DNA from: CBETVX01 sp965539935
GTDB taxonomy: Bacteria; Bacillota; Clostridia; Peptostreptococcales; Caminicellaceae
Direction of reading: 5' to 3'
NCBI GenBank assembly: GCA_965539935.1
Contig: CBETVX010000030.1
Location: 1-37,144 of the forward strand
DNA length: 37,144 bases
The notes beneath the pieces are model-generated. The model was not told the DNA's origin. It was given only the letters and a program-made list of their open reading frames with translations, and made no database searches. Made by a program: the position numbers and the translations under genes. Position 1 is the stretch's first letter, and every line of letters starts with the position of its first letter. Of this stretch, positions 15,221 through 25,300 are shown in pieces.

Positions 15221-16918
15221 ATGAGTAAAAGGATTTTAATTGTTGGAGGAGTTGCTGGAGGCGCTTCAGTTGCAGCGAGAGTAAGAAGAATTGATGAATC
15301 GGCTGAAATAATAATGTTTGAAAGAGGACCACACGTTTCCTTCTCAAATTGTTCCCTACCTTATCATCTTAGTGGAATGGTAGAAAACCATGAAGATTTA
15401 GTTTTAATGTATCCTGATAAATTTAAAAAGAGATATAATATTGAAGCTAGAGTAAACAGTGAGGTTATTAAGATTAATAGGGAAGATAAAAAAATAGTAG
15501 TAAAGAATTTAGAGACGGGAGAAGTATATGAAGAAGCCTATGATAAATTAGTATTATCTCCAGGTGCTAACCCTATACTACCAAAGAGTATAGAAGGAAT
15601 AGAGGGTTCCCATGTATTTACAGTAAGAAATGTAGTAGATATTCATAAGCTTAATAGTTATATTGTAGAAAATAATATAGAAGACATTGCAGTTGTAGGC
15701 GGTGGATTTATAGGAGTAGAAGTAGCAGAAAATCTAGGTTTAGCAGGAAAAAATGTTAGCTTAATAGAAGCCCAAAATCAAATAATGGGTCCCTTTGATT
15801 ATGATATGGTACAGATTCTTCATAAAGAAATGCTAGATAAGGGAATAAATCTTATATTAAGTGATGCAGTACAAAAAATAAACGAAGATTCAGTGGAATT
15901 ACAATCAGGTAAAAAGATACCTGCCAAGGCAGTGGTTATGGCTATAGGTGTTACACCTGAAACCACTTTAGCAAAGGATGCTGGTCTTGAAATTGGAAAG
16001 ACAGGTGGAATAAAAGTAGACCATAACTATGTAACAAGTGATAAAGATATTTATGCTGTGGGAGATGCTATAGAAGTATATCATCGTTTGACTAAAAAAC
16101 CTACAAGACTTCCATTAGCAGGTCCAGCCCAAAGACAGGCTAGAGCAGCAGCTGACCATATGTATAATATGGCCCATAGAAATAACGGAGTAATAGGATC
16201 ATCAGTAGTTCAAATATTTGATTTAAGTGCGGCATCAACAGGATTAAACGAAAAAGCTGCTAAAGCAGCGGGAATTTCATATGATTTTGTATATATTATT
16301 CCTGGGGATAAAGTAGGTCTAATGCCTAGTGCTAACCCAATGCACTTTAAACTAATATTTGAATATCCAACGGGAAGAATACTAGGTGCTCAAGCAATAG
16401 GAAAAGGGAATGTAGATAAGAGAATAGATGTAATAGCTACCTTAATCCTTATGGGAGGTACCCTAGAGGATTTAAAAGAATTAGAATTATGTTATGCACC
16501 ACTATTCTCAACTGCTAAGGATGTAGTAAATCATGCTGCATTGGTAGCTTTAAATATCTTAGATGGAAAATTTAGACAAGTACCAGTAACAAAGGTTAGG
16601 GAATTAGTTGAAAAGAATGAGTTTATTATAGATGTAAGGGAAAAAAATGAATATGAACAAGGTCATCTTGTTAATGCAATCAATATTCCACTGAGTGAAT
16701 TTAGAAACAGGTTAGATGAAATTCCAAAGGATAGACCAGTATACCTACATTGTCGTTCAAGTCAAAGAAGTTATAATGCAGTAATGGCATTACAACATAT
16801 GGGATATGAAAATGTATATAATATTTCAGGATCATTTTTAGGAATATGTTATTATGAATATTTCCAAGACCAAGTAACTGGAAGAGAGAAAATAGTTACT
16901 GAATATAATTTCAAATAA
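15221..16918 (+). CDS. CoA-disulfide reductase / NADH oxidase-type flavoprotein fused to rhodanese
   Basis: A 565-residue two-part enzyme. Residues 1-450 form an FAD/NAD(P)H disulfide reductase: GGVAGGASVAAR (9-20) binds FAD, Cys44 in SFSNCSLPYHL is the single redox cysteine, VVGGGFIGVEVAE binds NAD(P)H, and DIYAVGDAIE binds flavin. The last 100 residues are a rhodanese domain (FIIDVREKNEYEQGHL) with active Cys511 in HCRSSQRS. Such fusions reduce CoA disulfide, CoA persulfide or polysulfide, so roles in sulfur reduction or oxygen/disulfide defence are likely. AGGGAGG precedes the ATG. It is monocistronic. Confidence 0.9.
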   Translation: MSKRILIVGGVAGGASVAARVRRIDESAEIIMFERGPHVSFSNCSLPYHLSGMVENHEDLVLMYPDKFKKRYNIEARVNSEVIKINREDKKIVVKNLETGEVYEEAYDKLVLSPGANPILPKSIEGIEGSHVFTVRNVVDIHKLNSYIVENNIEDIAVVGGGFIGVEVAENLGLAGKNVSLIEAQNQIMGPFDYDMVQILHKEMLDKGINLILSDAVQKINEDSVELQSGKKIPAKAVVMAIGVTPETTLAKDAGLEIGKTGGIKVDHNYVTSDKDIYAVGDAIEVYHRLTKKPTRLPLAGPAQRQARAAADHMYNMAHRNNGVIGSSVVQIFDLSAASTGLNEKAAKAAGISYDFVYIIPGDKVGLMPSANPMHFKLIFEYPTGRILGAQAIGKGNVDKRIDVIATLILMGGTLEDLKELELCYAPLFSTAKDVVNHAALVALNILDGKFRQVPVTKVRELVEKNEFIIDVREKNEYEQGHLVNAINIPLSEFRNRLDEIPKDRPVYLHCRSSQRSYNAVMALQHMGYENVYNISGSFLGICYYEYFQDQVTGREKIVTEYNFK

Positions 16919-16994
16919 GCATTGATAAATAAAGTTTCTACCACATTTTTATACTATAATTTTATCTAAGAAAAAGTTACTTATTAGCAAGACC

Positions 16995-17099
16995 ATGGGT
17001 TTTATATTCGGTGGCCTTGCTATTATGTATTTTAAAGTAAAGAATGAAATCTTAGATATCATCAATAGTCAGATTGAAGAATCTGTAAGGAAATCTTAA
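16995..17099 (+). CDS. Doubtful 34-residue peptide with one hydrophobic segment
   Basis: The frame from ATG 16995 reads MGFIFGGLAIMYF, then a helical charged tail ending EESVRKS. The layout (one TM helix, amphipathic tail) is protein-like, but there is no ribosome site and the frame stays open upstream without a better start, so this may be a gene remnant. Confidence 0.22.
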   Translation: MGFIFGGLAIMYFKVKNEILDIINSQIEESVRKS

Positions 17100-17144
17100 A
17101 ATCATTGATCTATAAAAAATCCTATTCATCAAAAAATAGTAGAG

Positions 17145-17217
17145 GGCATAAGGCTAAAACTTGTAAAAGGCCAGGAAATATGGCTGTACAAGAAATATTT
17201 AGTCTTATGCCTATTTT
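17145..17217. terminator. Long hairpin between convergent genes, probable bidirectional terminator
   Basis: GGCATAAGGCTAAA (17145-17158) pairs with TTTAGTCTTATGCC (17198-17211) with one G-U pair. Inside, CTTGTA/TACAAG and GCCA/TGGC pair as well, giving a 67-nt stem. TATTTT follows on the plus side; on the minus side a T run lies 8-9 nt past the stem. The genes on both sides converge on it. The size is unusual for a terminator. Confidence 0.55.
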
Positions 17218-17246
17218 ACTAAAATACTTACTCTATCTATTATAAA

Positions 17247-17591
17247 TTAATAAATAAGTACTGGAGTCCCAACTGAAACTGTATTGTATAATTCCTTTGC
17301 ATCCTTATTATACATTCTTATACAACCATTACTTACAGATTGACCTATTGACCAAGGTTTATTAGTCCCATGGATGCCATAGATTCCCCAGGGTATGCTA
17401 AGTCTCATGAAATATCCGCCAAACTGGGCTCCCCATAAGTTCTTTTTGATAATTTTCCAGCTACCCTTAGGTGTTGGAGTAGCTGGCTTACCTACAGCCA
17501 CTGGATAATGCTTTAATACTTTACCATTTTTAAGTAACTTTAAAATTCTTTTTTTAGTTACAACTTCAATAGAATATGGATTTTCTGGCAA
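17247..17591 (-). CDS. L,D-transpeptidase (YkuD) domain protein without signal peptide
   Basis: A 114-residue protein that is just one YkuD catalytic domain. GIHGTNKPWSIGQSVSNGCI (about 73-92) carries the family His and the nucleophile Cys in SNGCIRM, and VGKPATPTPKG is the usual upstream motif. These enzymes form 3-3 peptidoglycan cross-links outside the cell, but no signal peptide or TM helix is present here, so export or an intracellular task is unclear. The start is a TTG (17589-17591) chosen because GGGGGTGA lies 5 nt upstream on this strand; no in-frame ATG fits. It lies 116 nt after the citrate synthase gene, with no clear terminator between, so readthrough from that operon is possible. 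Confidence 0.85.
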   Translation of the reverse strand: MPENPYSIEVVTKKRILKLLKNGKVLKHYPVAVGKPATPTPKGSWKIIKKNLWGAQFGGYFMRLSIPWGIYGIHGTNKPWSIGQSVSNGCIRMYNKDAKELYNTVSVGTPVLIY

Positions 17592-17707
17592 AAAATCACC
17601 CCCATACCAGAATATGAGGGAGGTTAAATATATATTCCTATATTTCAGAAGGAGGAAAATATCGAAGTTAAATATTAATTTAAATTAAGCCATTAAAAAG
17701 TATATTA

Positions 17708-19063
17708 TTAGGCCCTTTCCTTTAGGGGAATATAGGGTCTATTTTTATTTATAGACTTATAGGCAGGTCTGATTATTTTTTGATCGCTTACAATTTGTTC
17801 TATCCTATGGGCACACCATCCAGCTATTCTTGCAATTGCAAATAAAGGGGTATATAGATCCGCAGGTATGCCTAACATCTCATAAACAAATCCAGAATAA
17901 AGATCTACATTTGCACTTATTATTGAGTCAGGTCCCTTTATTTCTTTGAAAAGTTCTATAGTCAGTTCTTCAATATTCTTATATAGATTAAATTCTTCTA
18001 CAGCATCCTTTTCAACTGCTAATTCATAGGCCTTTTTCTTTAATAAAAGGGCACGGGGATCGGATTTAGTATACACAGCATGCCCCATTCCATAGATGAT
18101 TCCCCGTCTATTGTAAGCTTCCTTCTTAAGGATTTTTAATAAATAATCCTTAAGCTCCCCTCTATCATTTATATTAGATACATTTTCCTTTATATCAATT
18201 ATCATTTCCCTTACCATATTGTTTGCTCCCCCATGCTTTGGACCCTTTAAACACCCAACTGCAGCAGCCATGGCTGAATAGGTATCGGTTCCACTTGATG
18301 AAACAACATGGGTTGCAAAGGTAGAATTATTTCCGCCACCGTGTTCAGCATGTATAACTAAACATAAATCTAAAGTTTCAGCTTCAGTTTTTGTAAAACC
18401 ATTATCTGGCCTAATTAAATGCAAGATATTTCTAGCAGTTCCTATACCAGGCTTAGGGGAATGGATATATAAACTCTTTTTATCAAAGCAATAGGCTTTA
18501 GATTGATAACCATAGGCTGCAATAGTAGGAAATCTAGCTATTAGCTGAATACTTTGTCTAAGTATATTTCTAACACTAATATCATCGGGATTTTCATCCT
18601 GGGAATAAAGGACTAATATACTTCTTTGAATTTTATTCATGATATTTTTACTAGGGATTTTAAGAATCATATTTTCCGTAAAATTTTTAGGTAAGGCCCT
18701 GAATTCATCAATTAGATTGTTGAATTCATCTAATTGTTTTTTTGTAGGAAGATGACCAAATAGTAAGAGATATGCACATTCTTCATAACCAAGTCGACCT
18801 TCCCTTTGAAAACCCGATACAATATCCTTTATATCAATACCTCTATAATACAATCTACCATCTGCTAGTATTTTCTTTTTGCTTTCTATTTTATAACCAT
18901 GGACAGAACCAATCTCAGTAAAACCTACTAATACACCTGTACCGTTGCTATTTCGTAGACCTCTTTTTACATTGTATTTATCATAATACTCAGCTTTTAT
19001 ACGGTTACTATTCTCTGCCGTAACTGCTAAATCATCAATTAACTTTTTATAATCACTGTCCAT
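17708..19063 (-). CDS. gltA: Citrate synthase
   Basis: A 451-residue citrate synthase of the Si-type fold, condensing oxaloacetate and acetyl-CoA. The catalytic residues are His277 (GPKHGGAN), His328 (GMGHAVYTKSDPRA) and Asp387 (NVDLYSGF). An N-terminal extension of about 45 residues precedes GFTEIGSVHGYK; such longer forms occur in clostridia. The gene begins 1 nt after the isocitrate dehydrogenase stop (TAACATG on this strand), with GGGGGT as ribosome site, so it is tightly coupled. It is the last gene of a three-gene operon that makes 2-oxoglutarate, presumably for glutamate synthesis in an anaerobe with a partial citric acid cycle. Confidence 0.95.
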   Translation of the reverse strand: MDSDYKKLIDDLAVTAENSNRIKAEYYDKYNVKRGLRNSNGTGVLVGFTEIGSVHGYKIESKKKILADGRLYYRGIDIKDIVSGFQREGRLGYEECAYLLLFGHLPTKKQLDEFNNLIDEFRALPKNFTENMILKIPSKNIMNKIQRSILVLYSQDENPDDISVRNILRQSIQLIARFPTIAAYGYQSKAYCFDKKSLYIHSPKPGIGTARNILHLIRPDNGFTKTEAETLDLCLVIHAEHGGGNNSTFATHVVSSSGTDTYSAMAAAVGCLKGPKHGGANNMVREMIIDIKENVSNINDRGELKDYLLKILKKEAYNRRGIIYGMGHAVYTKSDPRALLLKKKAYELAVEKDAVEEFNLYKNIEELTIELFKEIKGPDSIISANVDLYSGFVYEMLGIPADLYTPLFAIARIAGWCAHRIEQIVSDQKIIRPAYKSINKNRPYIPLKERA

Positions 19064-19064
19064 G

Positions 19065-20078
19065 TTAATCTACCCCCAATTTATCCATATTTTGAATAAT
19101 TGCTTTAGTCATATCGGTAGTAGTTGATGCCCCACCTAGGTCCTTTGTAATATATTTACCATCATTAATAGTTTTGAAAACCGAGCTAGTAATGGTCTTT
19201 GATTTTTTATATTCACCTAAGTAATTTAGCATCATAGCAGCAGATAAGATGATGGCAGTAGGATTTGCAATATTTTTACCTGCAATATCAGGTGCACTAC
19301 CATGTACGGCTTCGAATATGGCCATGTCATTTCCTATATTAGCCCCAGGAACTAAACCAAGTCCCCCCACAAGACCAGCACCTAAATCAGAAAGTATATC
19401 CCCATAAAGATTTGTAGTAACTATTACATCAAATTTATTTGGATTAAGGACTAATTGCATGCACATATTATCTATTATTACTTCCTCAAGCTCTATATCT
19501 GGGTAATATTTAGCAACCTCCCGTGCACAGTTTAAAAATAATCCATCGGTTAGTTTCAAAATATTTGCTTTATGAACTACTGTAACCTTTTTTCTATTAT
19601 TTTTATCTGCATAGTCAAAGGCTCCTTTAATTATTCTAAGGGAAGCATTTTTACTTATTATCTTAATAGCTTCAGCTGAATCTTCAGAGGTGTATTTCTC
19701 TATTCCACAATAAAGACCCTCGGTATTTTCCCTAAATATTACTAAATCAATATTTTTAAAGGGAGAGGCTGAATTTGGAATAGATTTTATTGGTCTCACA
19801 TTTGAAAATAAATCATATTTTTTTCTGAGCATAACATTTATACTTCTAAAGCCCTTGCCTATAGGAGTAGTAATAGGACCCTTTAAAGCAATCCTATTTT
19901 TTTCAATACTTTCAAAAACCACATCGGGTACTAATGTGCCTGTATTTTCATAAACATCTTTACCAGCATTTACTATATCCCATGATACCTTAAGGCCAGT
20001 TGCTTCTATAACTGACTTTGCAGAATTTACTACTTCAGGGCCTATTCCATCCCCTGGTATTAGTGTTATATTATACAT
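19065..20078 (-). CDS. icd: Isocitrate dehydrogenase, NAD-type (isocitrate/isopropylmalate dehydrogenase family)
   Basis: About 337 residues. LIPGDGIGPEVV is at the N-terminus, LRKKYDLFSNVRPIKS holds the substrate arginines and the NVRP motif typical of NAD-dependent isocitrate dehydrogenase, and LYGDILSDLGAGLVGG carries metal-binding aspartates. FEAVHGSAPDIAGKNIANP is the cofactor-binding loop. Isopropylmalate or homoisocitrate dehydrogenase are alternatives by family, but the place between aconitase and citrate synthase genes decides for isocitrate. I start at ATG 20078 (MYNITLIPG) because AAGGGAG lies 8 nt upstream; the in-frame ATG further upstream would contain that site. Confidence 0.9.
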   Translation of the reverse strand: MYNITLIPGDGIGPEVVNSAKSVIEATGLKVSWDIVNAGKDVYENTGTLVPDVVFESIEKNRIALKGPITTPIGKGFRSINVMLRKKYDLFSNVRPIKSIPNSASPFKNIDLVIFRENTEGLYCGIEKYTSEDSAEAIKIISKNASLRIIKGAFDYADKNNRKKVTVVHKANILKLTDGLFLNCAREVAKYYPDIELEEVIIDNMCMQLVLNPNKFDVIVTTNLYGDILSDLGAGLVGGLGLVPGANIGNDMAIFEAVHGSAPDIAGKNIANPTAIILSAAMMLNYLGEYKKSKTITSSVFKTINDGKYITKDLGGASTTTDMTKAIIQNMDKLGVD

Positions 20079-20098
20079 TAGACTATCTCCCTTCATTA

Positions 20099-22027
20099 TT
20101 AGCAAGACTTATTTGCAAAGTTTAAATATCCACCAAGGGTAAGTATTTTTCTATCCCTTTCAGAACCTTCAAATATTACTTCAATAGTTATATTTTTAGT
20201 TTTATTAATTAAGGTAAATGTTAAATTGTTTTCTAGGGAAGATACAGTATTTTGAATTTCAATTTCGTCAAATTCATCAAAATATTTGTAGTCTTCCTTA
20301 TTTTTAAATATTAAAGGAAGTATTCCAGAATTAATTAAATTAGCCTTATGAATTCTAGCAAAGGATTTTGCTATAACTCCCTTCAATCCAAGATATAGAG
20401 GAACTAGGGCTGCATGTTCTCTACTTGAACCTTGACCGTAGTTTTCACCGGCAATAATAAATCCTCCACTATTCTCCTTAGCTCTTAAATTGAAATCATC
20501 AATAATGGTACCAAAACAGTATTCAGAAAGCTTAGGAATATTGGACCTAAAGGGTAAAAGTTTCGCATTAGATGGCATGATATCATCGGTTGTAATATTA
20601 TCCTCTAATTTTAATAGAACCTTTCCAAATAAATTCTCTTCTAGATGATTATTAATTGGAAATGGTTTAATGTTTGGACCCATAATAACTTCTATGTTGC
20701 TTCTGTCCTTGGGAGGATAAATGAAATAATTATCATAGACATCAAATTTTTCTGGAATAGTTATTTCCGGCATATTATCTAAAGTGCTAGGATCCGTTAG
20801 GTATCCTGTAATAGCTGAAACTGCTGCCGTTTCTGGACTCACTAAATATACATCAGCATTTTTTGTTCCGCAACGACCTTTAAAATTTCTATTAAAGGTT
20901 CTAAGGGATATAGCATTAGATTTAGGGGCTTGCCCCATTCCTATACAAGGACCACAAGCTGCTTCAAGTATTCTAGCCCCGGAGGCCAGTAGATGACTAA
21001 GGGCTCCATTGTCCGATAACATTTTTAAGATATTACTTGAGCCAGGAGAGATTACTAAACTGACATCTTGATGGACTTTCTTTCCCTCTAGGATTTTTGC
21101 AACTTTCATTAAGTCAGTATAGGATGAATTAGTACAACTACCTATGGCGATTTGATCAACCTTTATTTTTTCATCAATATTAGAAATACTCACCACATTG
21201 TCTGGACTATGGGGCATTGCAACCATAGGAGTTATACTACTTAAATCAATGGTAATACTTTTATCATAAACTGCATTATCATCGGCAGTAAAATATATAA
21301 AATCTTCTTCTCTTCCTTGACGAGTTAGAAAATCCCTAGTTACTTCATCGCTTGGGAAAATAGATGTGGTAGCCCCAAGCTCTGCCCCCATATTAGTAAT
21401 AGTGGCTCTATCCGTAACAGATAACTCTTTAACTCCAGGGCCTGAATACTCAATAACATATCCTACTCCACCCTTTACTGAGAGTTCTTTAAGAATATAT
21501 AAAATTACATCCTTAGCAGATACAGAGGGTGATAGCTTACCAGTAAGATTTATATTTAAAACCTTAGGAACCTTCATATAATAATAGCCCTTGGCCATTG
21601 CCACAGCCACATCTAATCCACCAGAACCTATACTTAACATTCCTAATCCACCACAGGTAGGTGTATGACTATCAGAACCTATCAGTATATTACCTGGTTT
21701 TCCAAATCTCTCTAAATGAAGCTGATGACAGATGCCATTGCCAGGTTTAGAATATATTATTCCGTATTTAGCAGCTGCAGATTTTATAAACTCATGATCA
21801 TCGGCATTTTCATATCCAGCCTGTAAAGTATTATGATCTATATATGCAACCGATAGATCAGTTTTTATATGATTAATTCCCATTGATTCAAGTTGCAGAT
21901 ATACCATTGTTCCTGTAGAGTCTTGAGTTAAGGTTTGATTTACCTTTACTGAGATTTCATTACCTACATCTAATATTCCTTCAAGTAAGTTTTTTTCTAG
22001 AATTTTGAAAGTCATATTTTTCCCCAT
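20099..22027 (-). CDS. acn: Aconitate hydratase
   Basis: A 642-residue aconitase, shorter than the roughly 900-residue AcnA and typical of the compact clostridial form. The 4Fe-4S ligands are Cys298 (GSCTNSSYTD), Cys358 and Cys361 (ACGPCIGMG). DHNTLQAG (64-71 region), GSDSHTPTCGGLG (117-129) and NRNFKGRCGT (379-388) are conserved active-site blocks, and the C-terminal swivel domain carries NYGQGSSREHAA. It converts citrate to isocitrate for the next gene. First gene of the operon; GGAGGGTG lies upstream of the ATG on this strand. The promoter at 22067-22095 carries a GntR-like palindrome. Confidence 0.95.
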   Translation of the reverse strand: MGKNMTFKILEKNLLEGILDVGNEISVKVNQTLTQDSTGTMVYLQLESMGINHIKTDLSVAYIDHNTLQAGYENADDHEFIKSAAAKYGIIYSKPGNGICHQLHLERFGKPGNILIGSDSHTPTCGGLGMLSIGSGGLDVAVAMAKGYYYMKVPKVLNINLTGKLSPSVSAKDVILYILKELSVKGGVGYVIEYSGPGVKELSVTDRATITNMGAELGATTSIFPSDEVTRDFLTRQGREEDFIYFTADDNAVYDKSITIDLSSITPMVAMPHSPDNVVSISNIDEKIKVDQIAIGSCTNSSYTDLMKVAKILEGKKVHQDVSLVISPGSSNILKMLSDNGALSHLLASGARILEAACGPCIGMGQAPKSNAISLRTFNRNFKGRCGTKNADVYLVSPETAAVSAITGYLTDPSTLDNMPEITIPEKFDVYDNYFIYPPKDRSNIEVIMGPNIKPFPINNHLEENLFGKVLLKLEDNITTDDIMPSNAKLLPFRSNIPKLSEYCFGTIIDDFNLRAKENSGGFIIAGENYGQGSSREHAALVPLYLGLKGVIAKSFARIHKANLINSGILPLIFKNKEDYKYFDEFDEIEIQNTVSSLENNLTFTLINKTKNITIEVIFEGSERDRKILTLGGYLNFANKSC

Positions 22028-22050
22028 ATGAAATCAACACCCTCCATAAT

Positions 22051-22074
22051 TGTATTATTGTATACAAGAATACA
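22051..22074. promoter_or_regulatory. Long GntR-type palindrome on the citrate operon promoter
   Basis: The core TTGTATACAA (22058-22067) is perfect. The symmetry extends over 24 bases (22051-22074), with arms TGTATT and AATACA, and only the pair 22057/22068 is not symmetric. The core equals that of the B. subtilis gluconate repressor operator (ATACTTGTATACAAGTAT, from memory). It covers the -10 (22067-22072) and the start of minus-strand transcription. Confidence 0.65.
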
Positions 22075-22095
22075 TAATAAAATTTCATTTGTCAA
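22067..22095 (-). promoter_or_regulatory. Sigma-A promoter of the acn-icd-gltA operon
   Basis: On the minus strand TTGACA (22095 to 22090), 17 nt, TATTCT (22072 to 22067). The leader to the aconitase start is about 35 nt. Confidence 0.75.
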
Positions 22096-22249
22096 TAATT
22101 TAAGAAATAAAAATTAATTTATATAAAAAATAAAATCATTATGAATATATATGTGGTAGCATATTATTATATATAAAGTATGATTATTAGAATAAATTTC
22201 TATAAAATTAAGAAAAATAAAGGAATTAAGGATGGTTATAATAAAAGAG

Positions 22250-22278
22250 TTGACATAAAATTTATAAAAAAGTATAAT
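22250..22278 (+). promoter_or_regulatory. Consensus sigma-A promoter of pyc
   Basis: TTGACA (22250-22255), 17 nt, TATAAT (22273-22278): a full match to consensus. TTGTACAA (22278-22285), a perfect 8-nt palindrome, abuts the -10. TATAATTAT (22290-22298) and ATAATTATA (22311-22319) form an inverted repeat in the leader. The stretch 22096-22249 is very AT-rich with nothing else recognised. Confidence 0.8.
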
Positions 22279-22345
22279 TGTACAAAAAATATAATTATGC
22301 AAACAATGATATAATTATAAATATGCCTATTGAAGGGGGAGAAAT

Positions 22346-25300
22346 ATGATAAAGAAAATAAATAAGGTTTTAGTTGCAAATAGAGGAGAAATAGCTATTA
22401 GAGTATTTAGAGCTTGTAAAGAACTTGATATTAGGACAGTAGCTATTTATTCTAAAGAAGATAAATATTCCCTTTTTAGGACTAAAGCCGATGAAGCATA
22501 TTTAATTGGTGAGAGAAAAAAACCTATAGATGCCTATTTAAGCATGGATGAGATTATAGATATTGCTCTCAAAAAAGGTGTAGATGCAATCCATCCAGGC
22601 TATGGATTTTTATCGGAAAATCCTGAGTTTGCAAGAAGATGTAAAAAGGCAGGGATAAAATTTATAGGGCCAACTAGTGAGACCATTGAAAGACTTGGAG
22701 ATAAAATTAAATCAAAGGTATTGGCTAAAAGTGTAGGAGTACCCACAATACCTGGGGTAGATAAACCTATAACATCTGAAGAGGAAGCCTGGGAATTTTC
22801 TAAAACTTGTGGTTATCCCTTGATATTGAAGGCTGCTGCCGGTGGTGGCGGTAGAGGGATGAGAGTAGTCTATGATGAATCAGACCTACTAAGTCAGTTT
22901 AGAAATGCAAAGAATGAAGCAAAAAAAGCCTTTGGCATAGATGATATATTTATTGAAAAATATTTAGAAGAGCCAAAACATATAGAAGTACAGATACTAG
23001 GGGATGAGCATGGCAATATAGTACATCTATATGAAAGGGATTGCTCAATACAAAGAAGACATCAAAAGATAGTGGAGATGACTCCAGCAATAGGGATAGA
23101 TGATGAGTTAAGACAAAGACTATGCAATGATGCCCTTAAAATAGCCAGGGAAGTTAATTATATTAGTGCAGGAACAGTTGAGTTTTTGGTAGATAAGCAT
23201 GGAAATCACTATTTTATTGAAATGAACCCAAGAATTCAAGTTGAGCATACTATAACAGAAATGACTACAGGTATTGATATAGTACAAAGCCAGATTCTTA
23301 TAGCACAGGGATATGCATTAGATTCTGAAAAAATAGGAATACCTTCACAACAGTCCATTAAGCCAAGAGGATATTCTATCCAATGTAGGATAACTACAGA
23401 GGACCCTGACAATAACTTTGCCCCAGATACAGGGCGATTAGAGGTATATAGAACTGGTTCAGGGTATGGAATAAGGCTTGATGGGGGTAATGGATATACT
23501 GGATCAGAGATATCTCCTTATTACGACAGTCTATTAGTAAAGATAGTTTCTTGGTCAAGGACCTTTGAAGATGCAACTAAAAAGGCTATAAGGTCTATCA
23601 AGGAAATGAATGTCAAAGGAGTAAAGACTAATGAGGCCTTTTTAATAAATGTTCTCAATCACGAGAAATTTTTAACTGGGCAGTGTGATACTCACTTTAT
23701 CGATGACACTCCTGAACTATTTGATATAAGACCTAAAAAAGATTATGAAACTAAAATATTAAAGTTCATTGGAGAAAAGATAGTTAACGAAACTGGAGGA
23801 ATTAAAAAGGACTATAATATAGCTCCAGTTCCAAAGATAGAAAAGCCTAAAAACTTAATGGGAACTAAACAAATATTTGAAAATCAGGGAGTAGAAGGTG
23901 TAATAGATTGGATTAAAAATCAAAATAAACTTCTTTTAACTGATACAACATTCAGAGATGCCCATCAGTCATTATTAGCTACTAGAGTTAGAACTAGGGA
24001 TATGGTGAAAATTGCAGAAGCAACATCTGTACTTGCAAAGGATCTGTTCTCCCTAGAAATGTGGGGTGGAGCTACCTTCGATGTTGCCTACAGATTCTTA
24101 AGGGAGTCCCCTTGGAGAAGACTTCAAGATTTAAGGGCGAAAATTCCAAATATTTTATTTCAGATGCTTATCAGAGGGTCAAATGCAGTAGGATACAAAA
24201 ACTATCCTGACAATGTTATAAGATCCTTTGTAAAAGAAGCAGCTGAGCAGGGAATAGATATTTTTAGGATTTTTGATAGCTTAAACTGGTTAAAAGGCAT
24301 GGAAGTTGCCTTGGATGAAGTATTAAATGTAGGTAAGATTGCTGAAGTTTGTGTATGCTATACAGGAGATATATTGGATGAAAGTAGGGATAAATACTCC
24401 CTAAAATATTATGTGGATATGGCTAAGAAGATAGAAAGGGCAGGGGCCCATATATTAGGTATAAAAGATATGGCAGGACTATTAAAACCCTATGCAGCCT
24501 CTAAACTAATACATGCTCTTAAAAATGAAATTTCTATTCCGATACATCTTCATACCCATGATACCAGTGGAAACGGTGTGGCAACACTGCTTATGGCAGC
24601 AGAAGCAGGTGTAGATATAGTTGATACAGCCTTTAACTCCATGTCAGGCCTGACTAGTCAACCTGCTCTTAATTCAGTAGTTGCTGCTCTAAAAAATACT
24701 AAGCTTGATACTGGTATAGATTTAGGTAATATACAAGAAATAAGTAATTATTGGACTGAAGTTAGAAAGGTCTATGAAGAGTTTGAATCAGGACTAAAAT
24801 CAGGTACAGCAGAAATATATAAGTATGAAATACCTGGTGGACAATATTCAAACCTAAGACCTCAAGTAGATAGCTTTGGATTAGGACATAAATTTAATGA
24901 AGTAAAGGAAATGTATAAAGAAGTAAATGAACTTTTAGGAGATATTGTAAAGGTTACTCCATCTTCTAAAGTAGTTGGGGATATGGCCATATTCATGGTA
25001 CAAAATGATTTAAATAAAGACAATATCTTTACTAAGGGTAAAGACCTTACCTATCCAGATTCCGTAGTATCATATTTCAAAGGTATGATGGGGCAGCCCC
25101 ATGGAGGATTCCCTAAAGAACTTCAGGAAATAGTTCTTAAAGGAGAAAAGCCCATTACTTGTAGACCTGGGGAAGTTTTACCTCCTGAGGATTTTGAAGA
25201 AATAGAAAAGAAATTAACTAATGATTTTGATATGAAGGACCCTAATATCAGAAATATACTAAGTTATGCCCTTTATCCTAAGGTGTATAGTGATTATTTG

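Noticed and set aside
20784..20996. Plus-strand open frames inside the aconitase gene (also 21366-21581).
   Set aside because: They are antisense shadows of a well-conserved minus-strand coding region and lack ribosome sites.
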